A DNA stretch of 64,000 nt from Semisulcospira habei (GCA_036245525.1 BTPG01000003.1:212072445-212136444); one strand, 5' to 3'; positions 1 to 9,439 are shown, numbered from the stretch's first letter. Notes: generated by a model from the sequence alone, not told the origin. Translations and numbers: made by a program.

Positions 1-45
1 CGCGGGCCAACAGCGGCCAATGTCGGCCCTTGCACCCTTAGCAGA
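1..45. repeat. Right half of a GGCC-rich hairpin element (family I)
   Basis: The GGCCAA..GGCC motifs match the right arms of the hairpins at 19219-19319 and 41182-41258. The left arm lies outside the window. Confidence 0.4.
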
Positions 46-133
46 CTGGGCTGTGTCCATGTTCTTCTGAAGAGTACGCTGTTGTTGTTTGATTGGTTAT
101 TTCCTAACGTCTTTGAACGCCTATCTTTCGCAG

Positions 134-242
134 GCGACCAGGTGTTGGAGTGGAACGGTATCAAACTGACCGGCAAGACGTACGAGGACGTGCAGCAGAT
201 CATCAGCCAGACCAACGGAGAGATAGAGCTTGTCGTCAGGGC
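134..242 (+). CDS. PCLO-like: Piccolo/Fife-like active-zone protein, exon A (end of PDZ domain)
   Basis: This is the first visible exon of a presynaptic cytomatrix protein. Piccolo and Fife scaffold the active zone and organise vesicle priming and calcium-channel coupling. The exon follows TTTCGCAG and ends before GTGAGT. It begins with the last two bases of a codon and reads [20 protein letters not shown] and onward to GEIELVVR, the second half of a PDZ domain. It ends in phase 2, which the exon at 632 completes. Piccolo is preferred over RIM because the C2A domain downstream carries Piccolo-type PRD.NG.SDPFVK and LPGRG and WDYDRF..NDFLGE motifs, and because the linker contains GVDP..LAAQL. 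The gene's start, zinc fingers and the rest of the PDZ lie before the window. Splice sites were read by eye. Confidence 0.85.
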
Positions 243-444
243 GTGAGTGCCGTTCACTATCTAAACTTTATACGCAATGTGTACTTGGTCGGTGAGGGAA
301 AAGTATGTCAGACTGTTCCTGTGTGTTCTGCTCTGTGTGCTGCCCTTTTGTTGATGTGCGATAGGTAGTCGTGTTGTGGCGTTGTTTTGGGTTATGGAGT
401 GTTCGGTCAGAAAAAGGCCTGTTTTACTTTATATGCTGGGGTTA

Positions 445-550
445 GTTACATGAGCGAGCTTAGTCCTAAGATAGCCACTAAGCAAGGTGCTCCGCTGTAG
501 CGGAGCACCTTGCTTAGTGGCTGGCGCAGGACTAAGCTCACTCATGCAAC
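445..550. repeat. Hairpin element, family E
   Basis: Near-perfect inverted repeat with arms carrying GAGCTTAGTCCT and GCCACTAAGCAAGGTGCTCC, lying in the first visible intron. Other copies are at 8688-8780, 39911-40012 and 53409-53523. Confidence 0.85.
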
Positions 551-560
551 TGGCGGCTTG

Positions 561-616
561 TCCGTGACTGTGGACTCTACAACTGTAGGCACGCCTTCTC
601 CTCATCATAGTTCTAG
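561..616. repeat. 56-base intronic segment duplicated at 2080-2135
   Basis: An exact 56-base match to 2080-2135. Here it sits just upstream of the 3' splice site at 631; the second copy replaces part of the tRNA-like head of a SINE. Confidence 0.9.
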
Positions 617-631
617 TTCTGTAATTTTCAG

Positions 632-720
632 ACAAACCTCAAGCTCTACCGGCGAAGGAGGAAAGCAGGGGGAGAGCTGCCACTCGTCGTACGATAATCT
701 GCCAGCTTATGATGACATTG
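632..720 (+). CDS. PCLO-like: Piccolo/Fife-like exon B (PDZ-C2A linker)
   Basis: Preceded by GTAATTTTCAG and followed by GTGAGG. The 89 bases join the previous exon (phase 2 in) and the next exon (phase 1 out) without a stop. Without this exon the exons at 134 and 1189 would be out of frame, so phase alone supports it. It encodes a Ser/Gly-rich linker ending SYDNLPAYDDI. No domain is recognised. Confidence 0.75.
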
Positions 721-1188
721 GTGAGGGGATGCGTTCCATGATGGTGCTTCTGAATGAAATGAAATCAGATCTACGGCTTTTAATTATGGGGCTGAAATAA
801 TGCCACGGTGGTATGCACCGCTGCTTTTATAAATGTGTTTACAGTTGTAAGACTTGGATTGTCGCAGTATGAGGGAGTCGATGGTTCTGATATTTGCACG
901 CAAGATATGTCTGTGTCAAACTTCATGTCGTTTCTTTAGATATAACCAGCAAAGAAAGACAAAGAACATGAAGGACAGAGAGCTAGTTTGCTTTCTGACC
1001 TTTTTTAAAAAAATAAACTGTTTTAGTAGTTAACTGTTATATTCTTGTTTGTGTGTTTGTTCGTTTGTTGTTTCCTTGCACTGTTCAGGTTGGTAATCAC
1101 TCTCTCGGTGTAGGTCTGGGGTCGTTTCTTCTTTTGCTTATTGTGATGTCTTGTCTGAACGCAGACAATATTTCTTGTTCAATTTCAG

Positions 1189-1400
1189 TCAAGGACATTC
1201 GCGGTACTAGCGGCCCCGGCGCTCGGGGATCTGGTGTGGACCCCAGGGTGCTGGCTGCTCAGTTGGAGGAGATACAGGAGGCTTCTTCCCCCGCCGAGCA
1301 GTCCCCGTCCTCCTCCCAGCAGGAACCCCCAACCCCCTCCATGTCCTCACCCTGCTCCACCCCTCGGTCTGATCCCACCTCCACTTCTTCTGACAAACAG
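1189..1400 (+). CDS. PCLO-like: Piccolo/Fife-like exon C (PDZ-C2A linker)
   Basis: Preceded by AATTTCAG and followed by GTAAGG; enters in phase 1 and leaves in phase 0. It encodes VKDIRG, then GVDPRVLAAQLEEIQEA, then a Ser/Pro-rich tail. The GVDP..LAAQL stretch resembles the short conserved segment that follows the PDZ domain in vertebrate Piccolo, which supports this assignment over RIM. Confidence 0.85.
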
Positions 1401-1504
1401 GTAAGGGTGGACACCTCACTGCCGAAGGACGAGAACTGTTCATGCGCAGTAACACACTCGGGACCTGCTGCATTCGGACGCGCGGCTTTATGCCGTGTTT
1501 AAGT

Positions 1505-1660
1505 CTTTTAGCCCCGGGACCTTGCAGCGGGAGACGAATTGATCATGATAATTCAAGGGTAGTGCCAGATGAGCTTGGCGCCTTCAGGCAGCACCTTGAA
1601 GGCGCCAAGCTCATCTGACACTACCCTTGAATTATCATGATCAATCCATCTCCTACAGCT
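1505..1660. repeat. Hairpin element, family A
   Basis: Inverted repeat with the common core arm TTCAAGGGTAGTGCCAGA..AGCTTGGCGCC, outer sequence GATCATGATAATTC, and a slightly enlarged loop. It lies in the intron after exon C. Confidence 0.85.
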
Positions 1661-1663
1661 AGT

Positions 1664-1669
1664 ACATAA

Positions 1670-1719
<50 letters not shown>

Positions 1720-2166
1720 ATGGTATTAATATGGCGCATTTCTCATATTTATAATATAACTCAATGCGCAGAATGTAGCCGCGAACTGAACCCAACTTGC
1801 ACGGTTACGTGAATCACGCGCATTACCTCACACACTGTACATAAACACAGAACATTCACGTGGTGCTAAGGGCAAGCTCAAGCGAGCTACTGAAATTTTT
1901 GGAAATTTAACTCTTGTTTATATTTTTGAAATTTGATTAAGTGGACTGAAATAAATACCAAAGTCGTGGGGGAGGAAAGAGCCGGAGTACCCGGAGAAAG
2001 AACCCCCGACGGTCCGCCCGAATTAATGTTGACACTTACGCCGGAACCGGATATTGAACCTAGCACCTCTTGCGACTGGTCCGTGACTGTGGACTCTACA
2101 ACTGTAGGCACGCCTTCTCCTCATCATAGTTCTAGCTTTTACCGCTGCGCCAGGAACCGTCGATAG
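1664..2166 (-). mobile_element. SINE-1 (tRNA-derived) with internal insert
   Basis: On the minus strand it begins with a tRNA-like head (CTGGCGCAGCGGTAAAAG), passes through a body shared with 15776-16184 and 60862-62806 (GGGCGGACCGTCGGGGGTTC), and ends in a TTA microsatellite. The head is interrupted by the 56-base segment also present at 561-616. Confidence 0.8.
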
Positions 2167-2433
2167 TCGATAGGCAACACCTCCAAACGGGTTAAGCCGC
2201 ATATCTGGATGCTGCACATGTCGACTGAGTTGGCCTGCCTGTTATGTTCTGTTAAGTTCGTTCCAGATCAGAGGTCAGCTCTTCGAAGGCCTGCACTTCA
2301 TCCCTGAATAGACTTCATAGAATTCCTTTTCACGTGTTACCAACCTTTCTTTGCTTTTGCTTATAGATAGAACAGTGATTGATTAATTTTTGGATGGATT
2401 GATCGGTTGACTGATTGATGTTATTAGTCTTTG

Positions 2434-2575
2434 GTTTGTTTGTTTGTTTGTTTGCTTGGTTGGTTGGTTGGTTGGTTGGTTGGTTGGTTGGATGGATGGA
2501 TGGTTGGTTGGTTGGTTGGTTGGTTGGTTGGTTGGTTGGTTGGTTGGATGGTTGGATGGTTGGTTGGTTGGTTGG
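2434..2575. repeat. (TTGG)n / (TTGA)n microsatellite
   Basis: Tandem TTGG with TGGA interruptions. Long reading frames here (Trp/Gly/Val on one strand, Asn/Gln/Pro/Thr on the other) are products of the repeat. Confidence 0.95.
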
Positions 2576-2662
2576 TAGTTTTTTCGGAGTTTCTTTATGT
2601 GTAGGCAAATATATGTCTTCCTTTCTTTCGTTGACCCTTTCCTGTCCGTAACCTACAACTGT

Positions 2663-2866
2663 TTAACCCATTTATAGTCCCTACAGCAGGAGATGGATCG
2701 ACCATGATAATTCAAGGGTAGTGCCAGATTAGCTTGGCGCCTGAAGGCGCCAAGCCAATCTGGCACTACCCTTTAATTATCATGGTCAGTCCATCCCCTG
2801 CAATGGGTACATAGTCATTAGGCAACACCTCCAAATTTGAGAAATGGGACCTTGGGGCTAAAAGGG
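2663..2866. mobile_element. TTAA hairpin MITE (family A/C) abutting exon D
   Basis: Begins TTAACCCATTTATAG and ends GGGGCTAAAAGGG. The inner hairpin has arms around TTCAAGGGTAGTGCCAGATT with a GGCGCC centre. Its right edge is about 15 bases before the 3' splice site of the next exon, so the branch-point and pyrimidine region of that intron is largely element sequence. Confidence 0.85.
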
Positions 2867-2881
2867 CCAATCCATCAACAG

Positions 2882-3682
2882 AGACCTTCCGGCGGGCGTC
2901 ACACCCCAGACAGACGGGATAGAGGGGAGCGGGACGGCCGTGACAGACGGGGGGACGGGGGCAGCAGGGGCGGGCCAGGTGGAGGAGGAGGTGGCGGCAG
3001 CGGCAGCGGGGGAGACCGTCATCACAGGCGAAGCACACGTCACCACCGCGATGGCGAGAAAGACCGAGATCGAGACAGAGACAAAGGCGAGCCCAGAGAC
3101 CGAGGCGAGAGAGGGGACAGAGACAGAGTGAGGGAGAGAGACTCGCCTTCTGCTGTCAGAGAACGGACTCGAGACAGAGGCGAGAGAGAGAGAGGTGAAA
3201 GGGATCGCGAGAGAGACCGGGACAGGGATAAAGAGCGAGACAGAGATCGCGAGAGAGACAGGGACAGGGAGAGAGACAGAGACAGGCGGTACCGTGACTG
3301 CTCTCCCGACAGAGGCGCGTCAGCCACGCCCACCAACGCAGGGTCAGCCCTGTCCTCTCACGACCGCCCCCACACCCTCCTGTCTGACGGGTCGGAAGAC
3401 AGCGCCCTCCCTCCCAGCAGTACTGGCACAAGCACGGCCTCCTCCATCAACGCCATCACCACGGCTGCTACCACCACCACCGCCACTGCCACCGTTGGTG
3501 GCAGCGGTGGTGGTGGTGGTAGTACCAGTGCAGTAACGACCACAGCAAGCAGCGGAGCGGAGGAAAGGCGGCGTACTGCCAACGCAGCATCCCCAGAGCT
3601 GGCTCCCAGATCAGTACGCACCAACTCGAAGAAATCCAAGTCCGGGAACAACAGCAAGGATAAGCAGGCCGCTGCCGCCAAG
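2882..3682 (+). CDS. PCLO-like: Piccolo/Fife-like exon D (large charged and low-complexity linker)
   Basis: An 801-base exon, phase 0 in and out, from CATCAACAG to GTGAGAGG. It begins RPSGGRHTPDRRDRGERDGR, continues with a long Arg/Asp/Glu repeat (RDRERDRDRERD type), then Ser/Thr/Ala stretches with poly-Gly, and ends SGNNSKDKQAAAAK. The R/D/E part is encoded by a purine-rich GAGA-type sequence, so length variation between alleles is likely. The acceptor is weak, with no clear pyrimidine tract, but it keeps the frame from exon C. No folded domain is recognised; I infer a disordered linker between PDZ and C2A. Confidence 0.8.
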
Positions 3683-3927
3683 GTGAGAGGGTTAAGTTTT
3701 GCTTTCGGTTTTATAAATTGTAGAAACGTTTCAATGGGAAATGCAATAAGCCATACCCACATTGCAGGAGGTAAAGATCCGGAGTGTATCTACGCCTCTC
3801 TCTGACACCACTGTATATTTCTTGGACTGCTGCGGGTCTTTGGCGCTCGGTTGGGAAAAATTTTAGAAACAAATTTTGTGTCCAGTAGCGAGGAAGGGGT
3901 TCACTTCTTCAAACAGCAGGGTATGGA

Positions 3928-4009
3928 TTAACTCATTCAAGACGCGCCGCCTACGGATAGGCGGCGGTTGGCCGCATATCCATCTGGCAGCACGTCTCGA
4001 ATGAGTTAA
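3928..4009. mobile_element. TTAA-flanked short element, family K
   Basis: TTAA at both ends with inverted termini CTCATTC(A/G)AGAC and GTCTCGAATGAG and a GC-rich imperfect stem. Related copies are at 14029-14109 and partly at 37834-37895. Confidence 0.75.
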
Positions 4010-4123
4010 CAGCTGTGATAGTTCAATGGTGGATATAGAATGGCACCACGTTTAAAATATATAATTATGGAGTAATCATAGGACATAGGGATATTACGAC
4101 TTTAGGGCTAATCATTTTCATAA

Positions 4124-4339
4124 TTAATTACTCATTCTACCCCACGACCGAAATCCACAAATTGTCAAGTTGCCCTCTGAAGGACTGTATCACAATTCTA
4201 GAGACAGATAGAGTATGATAGTTCAAGGATGGTGCCAGAATAGCTTGCGCCCATAGGCGCCAAGCTATTCTAGCACCATGCTTGAACTATCATGCTCGAT
4301 CGATGCCTAGCTGTGGTGTGTTGAAGCTGAATGAGTTAA
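4124..4339. mobile_element. TTAA hairpin MITE, family B
   Basis: TTAA ends, terminal CTCATTCTACCCC / GAATGAG, and an inner hairpin with the core arm GATAGTTCAAGG.TGGTGCCAGAATAGCTT. It lies in the intron before the 48-base exon. Confidence 0.85.
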
Positions 4340-4407
4340 GAAAAAAACCTGATTATGCTATGTTTCCTGATTGACAATTTGCTGATTTTGTTATGGTTCG
4401 TTTTCAG

Positions 4408-4455
4408 GTCCCAACGATTATTAGACCCGAGGACAAGGGTTTGGGCGCAATACAG
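4408..4455 (+). CDS. PCLO-like: Piccolo/Fife-like exon E (48 bases, C2A approach)
   Basis: Flanked by GTTTTCAG and GTTGGC. Sixteen codons in phase 0 read VPTIIRPEDKGLGAIQ, leading straight into the first C2A strand. Its end (AIQ + LQLS) corresponds to the start of the Piccolo C2A domain. Confidence 0.85.
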
Positions 4456-4679
4456 GTTGGCATTAACAAGCTTGTGCAATTTACTTTGGTACTCGTAAAC
4501 ATTTTACAATAAATCAAATATCTTAAGTCCAAAGTTGTAGTCCGCACACATATTTTCGTCTCTTCCGAACTTTAAAAGGTTTTGACATTCAGATTAAGTT
4601 TTAATGAATACTGCTGTTTGTTTGTTTGTTTGTTTGTTGTTTTAATCAGTACTTAAGACAGTGTTGTTTACATTGACAG

Positions 4680-4810
4680 CTTCAACTTAGTCACGACGAC
4701 TATGACAACACACTCAACGTCCATGTGATACAAGCCGTTAACCTCCGACCACGTGACATAAATGGCCTATCAGATCCTTTCGTCAAACTGTATCTTCTTC
4801 CCGGCAGAGG
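4680..4810 (+). CDS. PCLO-like: Piccolo/Fife-like exon F (C2A domain, first half)
   Basis: Preceded by ACATTGACAG, followed by GTAAGA; phase 0 in, phase 2 out. It encodes the first half of C2A, with calcium-loop-1 residues in [12 protein letters not shown] (two aspartates at the positions that bind calcium in C2 domains), then LYLLPGRG. The intron after PGRG falls where vertebrate Piccolo C2A has a nine-residue alternatively spliced insert (established knowledge). Confidence 0.93.
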
Positions 4811-5004
4811 GTAAGACGATCTTTGTTTTCTTGAATCTCGGTGGCTATGATAATAATAAATAATAATAATAAATGATGCCTGCTTAACCCATATTTAAAA
4901 GTACGTAGTAACATGTAGTTAGCCAACCAAAACGATCCTAGGTCCTGGCAGCTGTACTAAAAAGCACAAATGATTAACGAATGCACTGATGAAACGGTTC
5001 AGAC

Positions 5005-5072
5005 TGCAAGAGGCAAAGAACCTCATGAGCCACCACAGATGCGGTGGCTCATGAGGATCTTTGCCTCTTGCT
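5005..5072. repeat. Hairpin element, family F
   Basis: Near-perfect palindrome with arms GCAAGAGGCAAAGA and CCTCATGAGCCACC, lying in the 387-base intron that splits C2A. Relatives are at 7453-7522 and 48094-48180. Confidence 0.85.
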
Positions 5073-5197
5073 GATCTCTAGCTATATTCGTGCTTTTTAC
5101 CATTTTTCTTCACGGTTTGCTGGTCCGTTTTTATATGTGTTTCTTTCTTAATCGTTGTTGTGACCCGCCTCTTTTTACTGTGACCTCTGACCTGCAG

Positions 5198-5382
5198 GCC
5201 TGAGAACAAGCGGCGGACGAAGCACATCGCACGGACGCTGAACCCCGAGTGGCACCAGACCTTGGTCTTCCAGGACATCGCGCGCGGCGAGCTGCAGAAC
5301 AAGGTCCTGGAGCTGACTGTTTGGGACTACGACAGGTTCAAGGCCAACGACTTTCTGGGAGAACTTGTGCTGGAACTTTCAG
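5198..5382 (+). CDS. PCLO-like: Piccolo/Fife-like exon G (C2A domain, second half)
   Basis: Preceded by GACCTGCAG and followed by GTACGT; phase 2 in, phase 1 out. It encodes PENKRRTKHIARTLNPEW, then VLELTVWDYDRFKANDFLGE. WDYD and ND give the three aspartates of calcium loop 3, so all five canonical C2 calcium ligands are present across exons F and G. Calcium-dependent membrane binding is inferred from this. The basic KRRTKH patch is typical of the Piccolo C2A domain. Confidence 0.95.
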
Positions 5383-5528
5383 GTACGTGGATGGAGGCGT
5401 GGGTGTGGGTGGGGGTTGATGGGAGGGGGAGGGAGTGAAAAGGGAGAAGGGGTGGGGGGACGGAGGGGAGGAGGGAGGTTGCAAATAAAAATGAACAGAG
5501 CAAGAGATTGAAATACACTGTGTTTATC

Positions 5529-5742
5529 TCATTCAGCCTTTACATGCCACAGCAAGACATGGGTCGAGCTTGATAGTTCAAAGGCGGTGCCAAAATAGCT
5601 TGGCGCCCATAGGCGCCCAGCTATTCTGGCACCACCCTTGAACTATCATGCTCTACCTGTCTCTAGAACTATGATACAGTCCTTCAGATCAGAGGTCAAC
5701 TTCAAAATTTGGTGATTTTCTGTCCTGGGGGTAGAACGTGTT
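5529..5742. mobile_element. Hairpin MITE, family B
   Basis: Core hairpin GATAGTTCAA.GGCGGTGCCA with GGCGCC centre; outer sequence matches the reverse of other B copies (GTCCT...GGGGGTAGAA). Intronic, between the second and third C2A exons. Confidence 0.8.
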
Positions 5743-5803
5743 ATTATCTCGCTTTTGGGCCACTCATATCTAATTGTCATTGCCCCTTCATTTTTTTTTT
5801 CAG

Positions 5804-5970
5804 AGTTTGGTTTCCTGGACAACAAGCCCCACTGGTACCCCCTCAGAGAACACGTCAACATCCAGAGCTTCGAGCTGCCCAAGTCCTCCGTACCCCCGCC
5901 CTTGACTGGTGACTCCAAGGGCAAGTCCAAGTCACCGCGACACGGCAAGCGGCAAGGCGGGTCCACATCG
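5804..5970 (+). CDS. PCLO-like: Piccolo/Fife-like exon H (end of C2A and basic linker)
   Basis: Preceded by a ten-T tract and CAG, followed by GTATGT; phase 1 in, phase 0 out. It encodes the last C2A strand, EFGFLDNKPHWYPLREH, then a Lys/Ser/Arg-rich tail (GKSKSPRHGKRQGGSTS). The LDN.P.WYPL motif is a Piccolo C2A signature. Confidence 0.93.
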
Positions 5971-6127
5971 GTATGTTGGTTTTGTTGATTTTTTGTTGGT
6001 TGGGCTGGTTGTTTTGCTCCTGGGTTTTTGGTACTCTTTTGACGGACAGTCTGTTTCGTTAGGTTGGTTTGTTTGTTTTAAATACATGTTGTGACCTCAC
6101 AGAGGCTTAATGGTGCACTTCAGTAAT

Positions 6128-6341
6128 TTAATACATTCTGGTCCAGGACCGAAATCTCCAATTTTGAAGTTGCCCTCTAAAGGACTGTATTACAATTCTA
6201 GAGACAAGATCGAGCATGATAGTTCAAGGGTGGTGCCAGAACAGCTTGGCGCCTATGGGCGCCAAGCTATTTTGGCACCACCCTTGAACTATCATGCTCG
6301 CTCCGTGTCTTGCTGGAGTGTATCGGGGCTGAATAAGTTAA
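6128..6341. mobile_element. TTAA hairpin MITE, family B
   Basis: TTAA ends, core arm GATAGTTCAAGGGTGGTGCC, and a CTATGGG loop between GGCGCC halves. Confidence 0.85.
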
Positions 6342-6423
6342 GTTCACAAAAATATTTTTTAAAAAAAGCGATGTTGACTACAGAAAACGACGAAATACGT
6401 GAAATTGCAGACGTGCCTATTAT

Positions 6424-6451
6424 GTGTGTGTGTGCGTGTGAGTGTGTGTGC

Positions 6452-6482
<31 letters not shown>

Positions 6483-6496
6483 TGTGGTGTGTGTGT

Positions 6497-6566
<70 letters not shown>
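6424..6566. repeat. (TG)n microsatellite with a CG-rich block
   Basis: About 140 bases of TG with a GCGCGC patch near 6451-6466, a potential Z-DNA-forming tract. Confidence 0.95.
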
Positions 6567-6567
<1 letters not shown>

Positions 6568-6773
6568 CATGGACCCCGTTTTTGTGACGTGTTTTCTTAA
6601 GGGTGCATAGCTGACGTAATGTAGTGTGTATTATCTATTTGGGAACCACAGACGTGATCGCGCGATGTCCATATTTCGCGATTTTGAGACGCGCGTAATA
6701 CTGAGGGTGGCCGGTGTATATCGGCGGTTCCAAGTTTTGCTAGATGGCACAGTGTTTTTACCTCTTTCCCCAG

Positions 6774-6870
6774 AAACTGACGGACGCTGGTGAGCGCGGG
6801 GAGGGCGGGGCCAGTGACATGGGGCCCCGGAGACGCTCCCTGGGGGCACTGGCCGATCCGGACGTCACTT
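6774..6870 (+). CDS. PCLO-like: Piccolo/Fife-like exon I (post-C2A linker)
   Basis: Preceded by CTTTCCCCAG and followed by GTAAGT; phase 0 in, phase 1 out. It encodes KLTDAGERGEGGASDMGPRR followed by RSLGALADPDVT. RRRS resembles a basophilic kinase site. No domain is recognised. Confidence 0.8.
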
Positions 6871-7095
6871 GTAAGTTTCCGGTTCAAATCCCGCGTGTTC
6901 TGTGTTTTTGATCTATTCATCTACGCTTACACGCTAAAAGCTACACAACAATCACACTGTATAAAGGACAACTAGTAGATGACACACTGTTTGTGCTTTG
7001 ATTCACACGCTTGGTAGAGACCACTATGAAATAAAACAGCCTTAGAAAGTCAGCGATCTTTTTAATCGGATTTTTAATGGCAAACAGTCTACACG

Positions 7096-7309
7096 TTAAC
7101 CCTTCCAGCCCGGCGCACGTATTTCCCAAATTTTGGAGGCGTCATCTAACGACTATGCACCTGTTGCAGGAGATGGATTGACCATGATAATTCAAGGGTA
7201 GTGCCAGATTAGCTTGGCGCCTGTCGGCGCCAAGCTAATCTGGCACTACCCTTGAATTATCATGGTCGGCCCATCTCCTGCTGTAGTGCGTCAGGGCTGA
7301 ATGGGTTAA
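7096..7309. mobile_element. TTAA hairpin MITE, family A
   Basis: TTAACCCTTCCAGCCCGGCG at one end and CAGGGCTGAATGGGTTAA at the other, with the core hairpin in the middle. Intact, in the large intron 6871-11129. Confidence 0.9.
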
Positions 7310-7452
7310 CATAGTGTATAGTTGATCTGACACACAATTAAACGTGAAAACAATCGTAAATTCAAAAACAAAAAAAAAAAAAAAAACGAAATAAGAAAAT
7401 ATTTTAATAAAACGGCTCTGTCCAACACACGGGATACCAAAAAAAAAAATGC

Positions 7453-7522
7453 AAGCAAGAGGCATACAAACCTCATGAGCCCTCGCGTTTGCGCGGGCCC
7501 ATGAGGGTCTATGCCTCATGCA
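7453..7522. repeat. Hairpin element, family F
   Basis: Arms CAAGAGGCATA and CCTCATGAGC with a GCG-rich loop. Confidence 0.75.
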
Positions 7523-7606
7523 GTTGTGTGGTGCTGGCTGTGTCGCGGCTGTCAAGGAGTTAGGTTACACCTTGCTTCAAGGCAACATGTTAAAGCTGTC
7601 GCGTTT

Positions 7607-7864
7607 TTAACCCATTCAGCCCTGACGCACTGCAGCAGGAGATGGATCGACCATGATAATTCAAGGGTAGTGCCAGATTAGCTTGGCGCCTGGTCGGCGC
7701 CAAGCCAATCTGGCACTTCCCTTGAATTATCATGTCGGCGCGGCAAGCAAATCTGGCACTACCCTTGAATTATCATGGTCGATCCATCTCCTACAACAGG
7801 TGCATAGTCGTTAGATGACGCCTCCAAAATTTGGGAAATAGGTGCGCCGGGCTGAATGGGTTAA
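7607..7864. mobile_element. TTAA hairpin MITE, family A, with a duplicated right arm
   Basis: Termini TTAACCCATTCAGCCCTGA and GGCTGAATGGGTTAA. After the normal hairpin, a second partial right arm (TCTGGCACTACCCTTGAATT) follows, giving three arms instead of two. Confidence 0.85.
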
Positions 7865-8565
7865 AGTGTGTAACTGTATACATGTAATGTGCTATTGTGT
7901 GTACTAAATATCCTGTTTCCATGTTCTGACAAATTCTAGATCTACTTTGTTTTCAGGACAGCATAGTGACTCAGTCATTGCATACCTGTGCACGTGTGAG
8001 TGATTTTGGAAATTACGGCCTTGAGCTGTACTGTCCATAATCACAGAACGCCACACATTTTATTCGACGATACAATGATAGCCAGTCACCAGATCTCTAT
8101 TAGCATCTGTTGACAATATATTTGTGTCGTCATTCTAACATTTCCCTCTCTGCACAGACACCCCCGTTGTCTTAGTGCGTCACTTCCTGTCGTCCTTTAT
8201 GTCTTGTTTCCGCTTCCTGCACCATAGACAGGTAGACAACTCTTTCATCTCTGATTGCACGTGGTTATCTGCCTTGAGCCTGAGACATTGGTTGATTTTG
8301 ACTCCGTCAATAATTCTGAGTTGGAATTTTTCAATTTTATTCCAGGTCAGTTCTGATTCAGTCGCTTTTCAAAGTTAATTTGCAAAGTTGATTTTGAACA
8401 TCTTATTTGCATAAAGTTTATTTTCTTTTATTCATTGTGATCTTTTCTGCACATGTGAATAGATCCCATCACGTTTGTAGTCAGCAACAAATAGAAACGA
8501 TGTGACGCGGAACAAGTACACAATAATAGTCAGAGATGGAAGGAAGGTTTGTCTGTCACTATCGC
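7865..8565. other. Intron sequence, no feature seen
   Basis: AT-rich sequence with one weak family-G-like remnant near 7985-8035. No coding signal or clear repeat. Confidence 0.4.
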
Positions 8566-8670
8566 GCTTTTATTTTAGTTTCGTATTTCTTATTGATGAT
8601 CTTTAGGGTATACCTTACTTTTAGTTTCGTATTTCTTATTGATGATCTTTAGGGTATACCTTACTTTTAT
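8566..8670. repeat. Two-copy tandem duplication (about 53 bases)
   Basis: TTTTAGTTTCGTATTTCTTA and the following 33 bases occur twice head to tail. Confidence 0.9.
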
Positions 8671-8687
8671 GACTCCCGAGGCCGGCT

Positions 8688-8780
8688 GCATAAGTGAGCT
8701 TAGTCCTGCGCCAGCCACTAAGCAAGGTGCTGCTATGCGAGCCTGCTTAGTGGCTGGCGCAGGACTAAGTTCACTCATGC
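8688..8780. repeat. Hairpin element, family E
   Basis: Arms TGAGCTTAGTCCTGCGCC and GCCACTAAGC. The loop differs from the 445-550 copy. Confidence 0.85.
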
Positions 8781-9079
8781 TGAACCGGCCCCAGGTCGTA
8801 AGAAACAAAATCGTGTCAAAGACCATTACTTGCACCCATCATAAGGTTTCCGATTCTAAGTGTCTATCTTTTTTTGCATCAAATTCGCGAGATTACAAAA
8901 TCTTGACATTTCGTCGTGAACCAGGAAGAAATCCTACTGCATTCTGCAATTTTTTTTTTTAATGTGTGTTTTTTTCTGTTTTGACATTAAAAACTCAAAC
9001 TTTGAAAGAGAAATTCCTTTACTGTGGCCTTCTTCTCTTCAGTTGCCGATAAGCTTCTAGGTCTTGTGCATGCAATATG

Positions 9080-9170
9080 TTAACCCTGTGTCTGTCGGTA
9101 TCGTTTCTTGTCGCGATGATTATTGCAGGATTCATCGCGACAAAAACCGCTACCGACGGCTAGGGGGTGA
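9080..9170. mobile_element. Hairpin element, family D
   Basis: TTAACCCTG start, arms CTGTCGGTA.CG and TTGTCGCGATGA around a short centre; the right end has drifted from TTAA. Confidence 0.75.
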
Positions 9171-9224
9171 ATGCATGTGGATACGTTCTGTCAGTTCAGC
9201 AGAGGTCGTAAGATAGCCGTTAGT

Positions 9225-9439
9225 TTAACCCATTCAGCCCTGACGCACCACAGCAGGAGATGGGTCGACCGTGATAATCCAAGGGTAGCGCCAGATTAGC
9301 TTGGCGCCTGTCGGCGCCAAGCTAATCTGGCGCTACCCTTGGATTATCACGGTCGATCCATCTCCTGCAACAGGTGCGTAGTCGTTAGATGGCGCCTCCC
9401 AAATTTGGGAAATACGGCCGTCAGGGCTGAATGAGTTAA
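9225..9439. mobile_element. TTAA hairpin MITE, family A (best-preserved copy)
   Basis: TTAACCCATTCAGCCCTGAC on the left and GTCAGGGCTGAATGAGTTAA on the right form near-perfect terminal inverted repeats with TTAA target duplication. The central hairpin is essentially perfect. Confidence 0.92.

Noticed and set aside
2330..2651. Trp/Gly/Val-rich and Asn/Gln/Pro/Thr-rich short proteins
   Set aside because: Products of the TTGG microsatellite.
134..5970. RIM (RIMS/unc-10) as the identity of the + strand gene
   Set aside because: PDZ and C2A order fits RIM too, but all five calcium-binding aspartates, PRD.NG.SDPFVK..LPGRG, KRRTKH and LDN.P.WYPL match Piccolo/Fife better; the RIM C2A domain lacks the full calcium-binding set.
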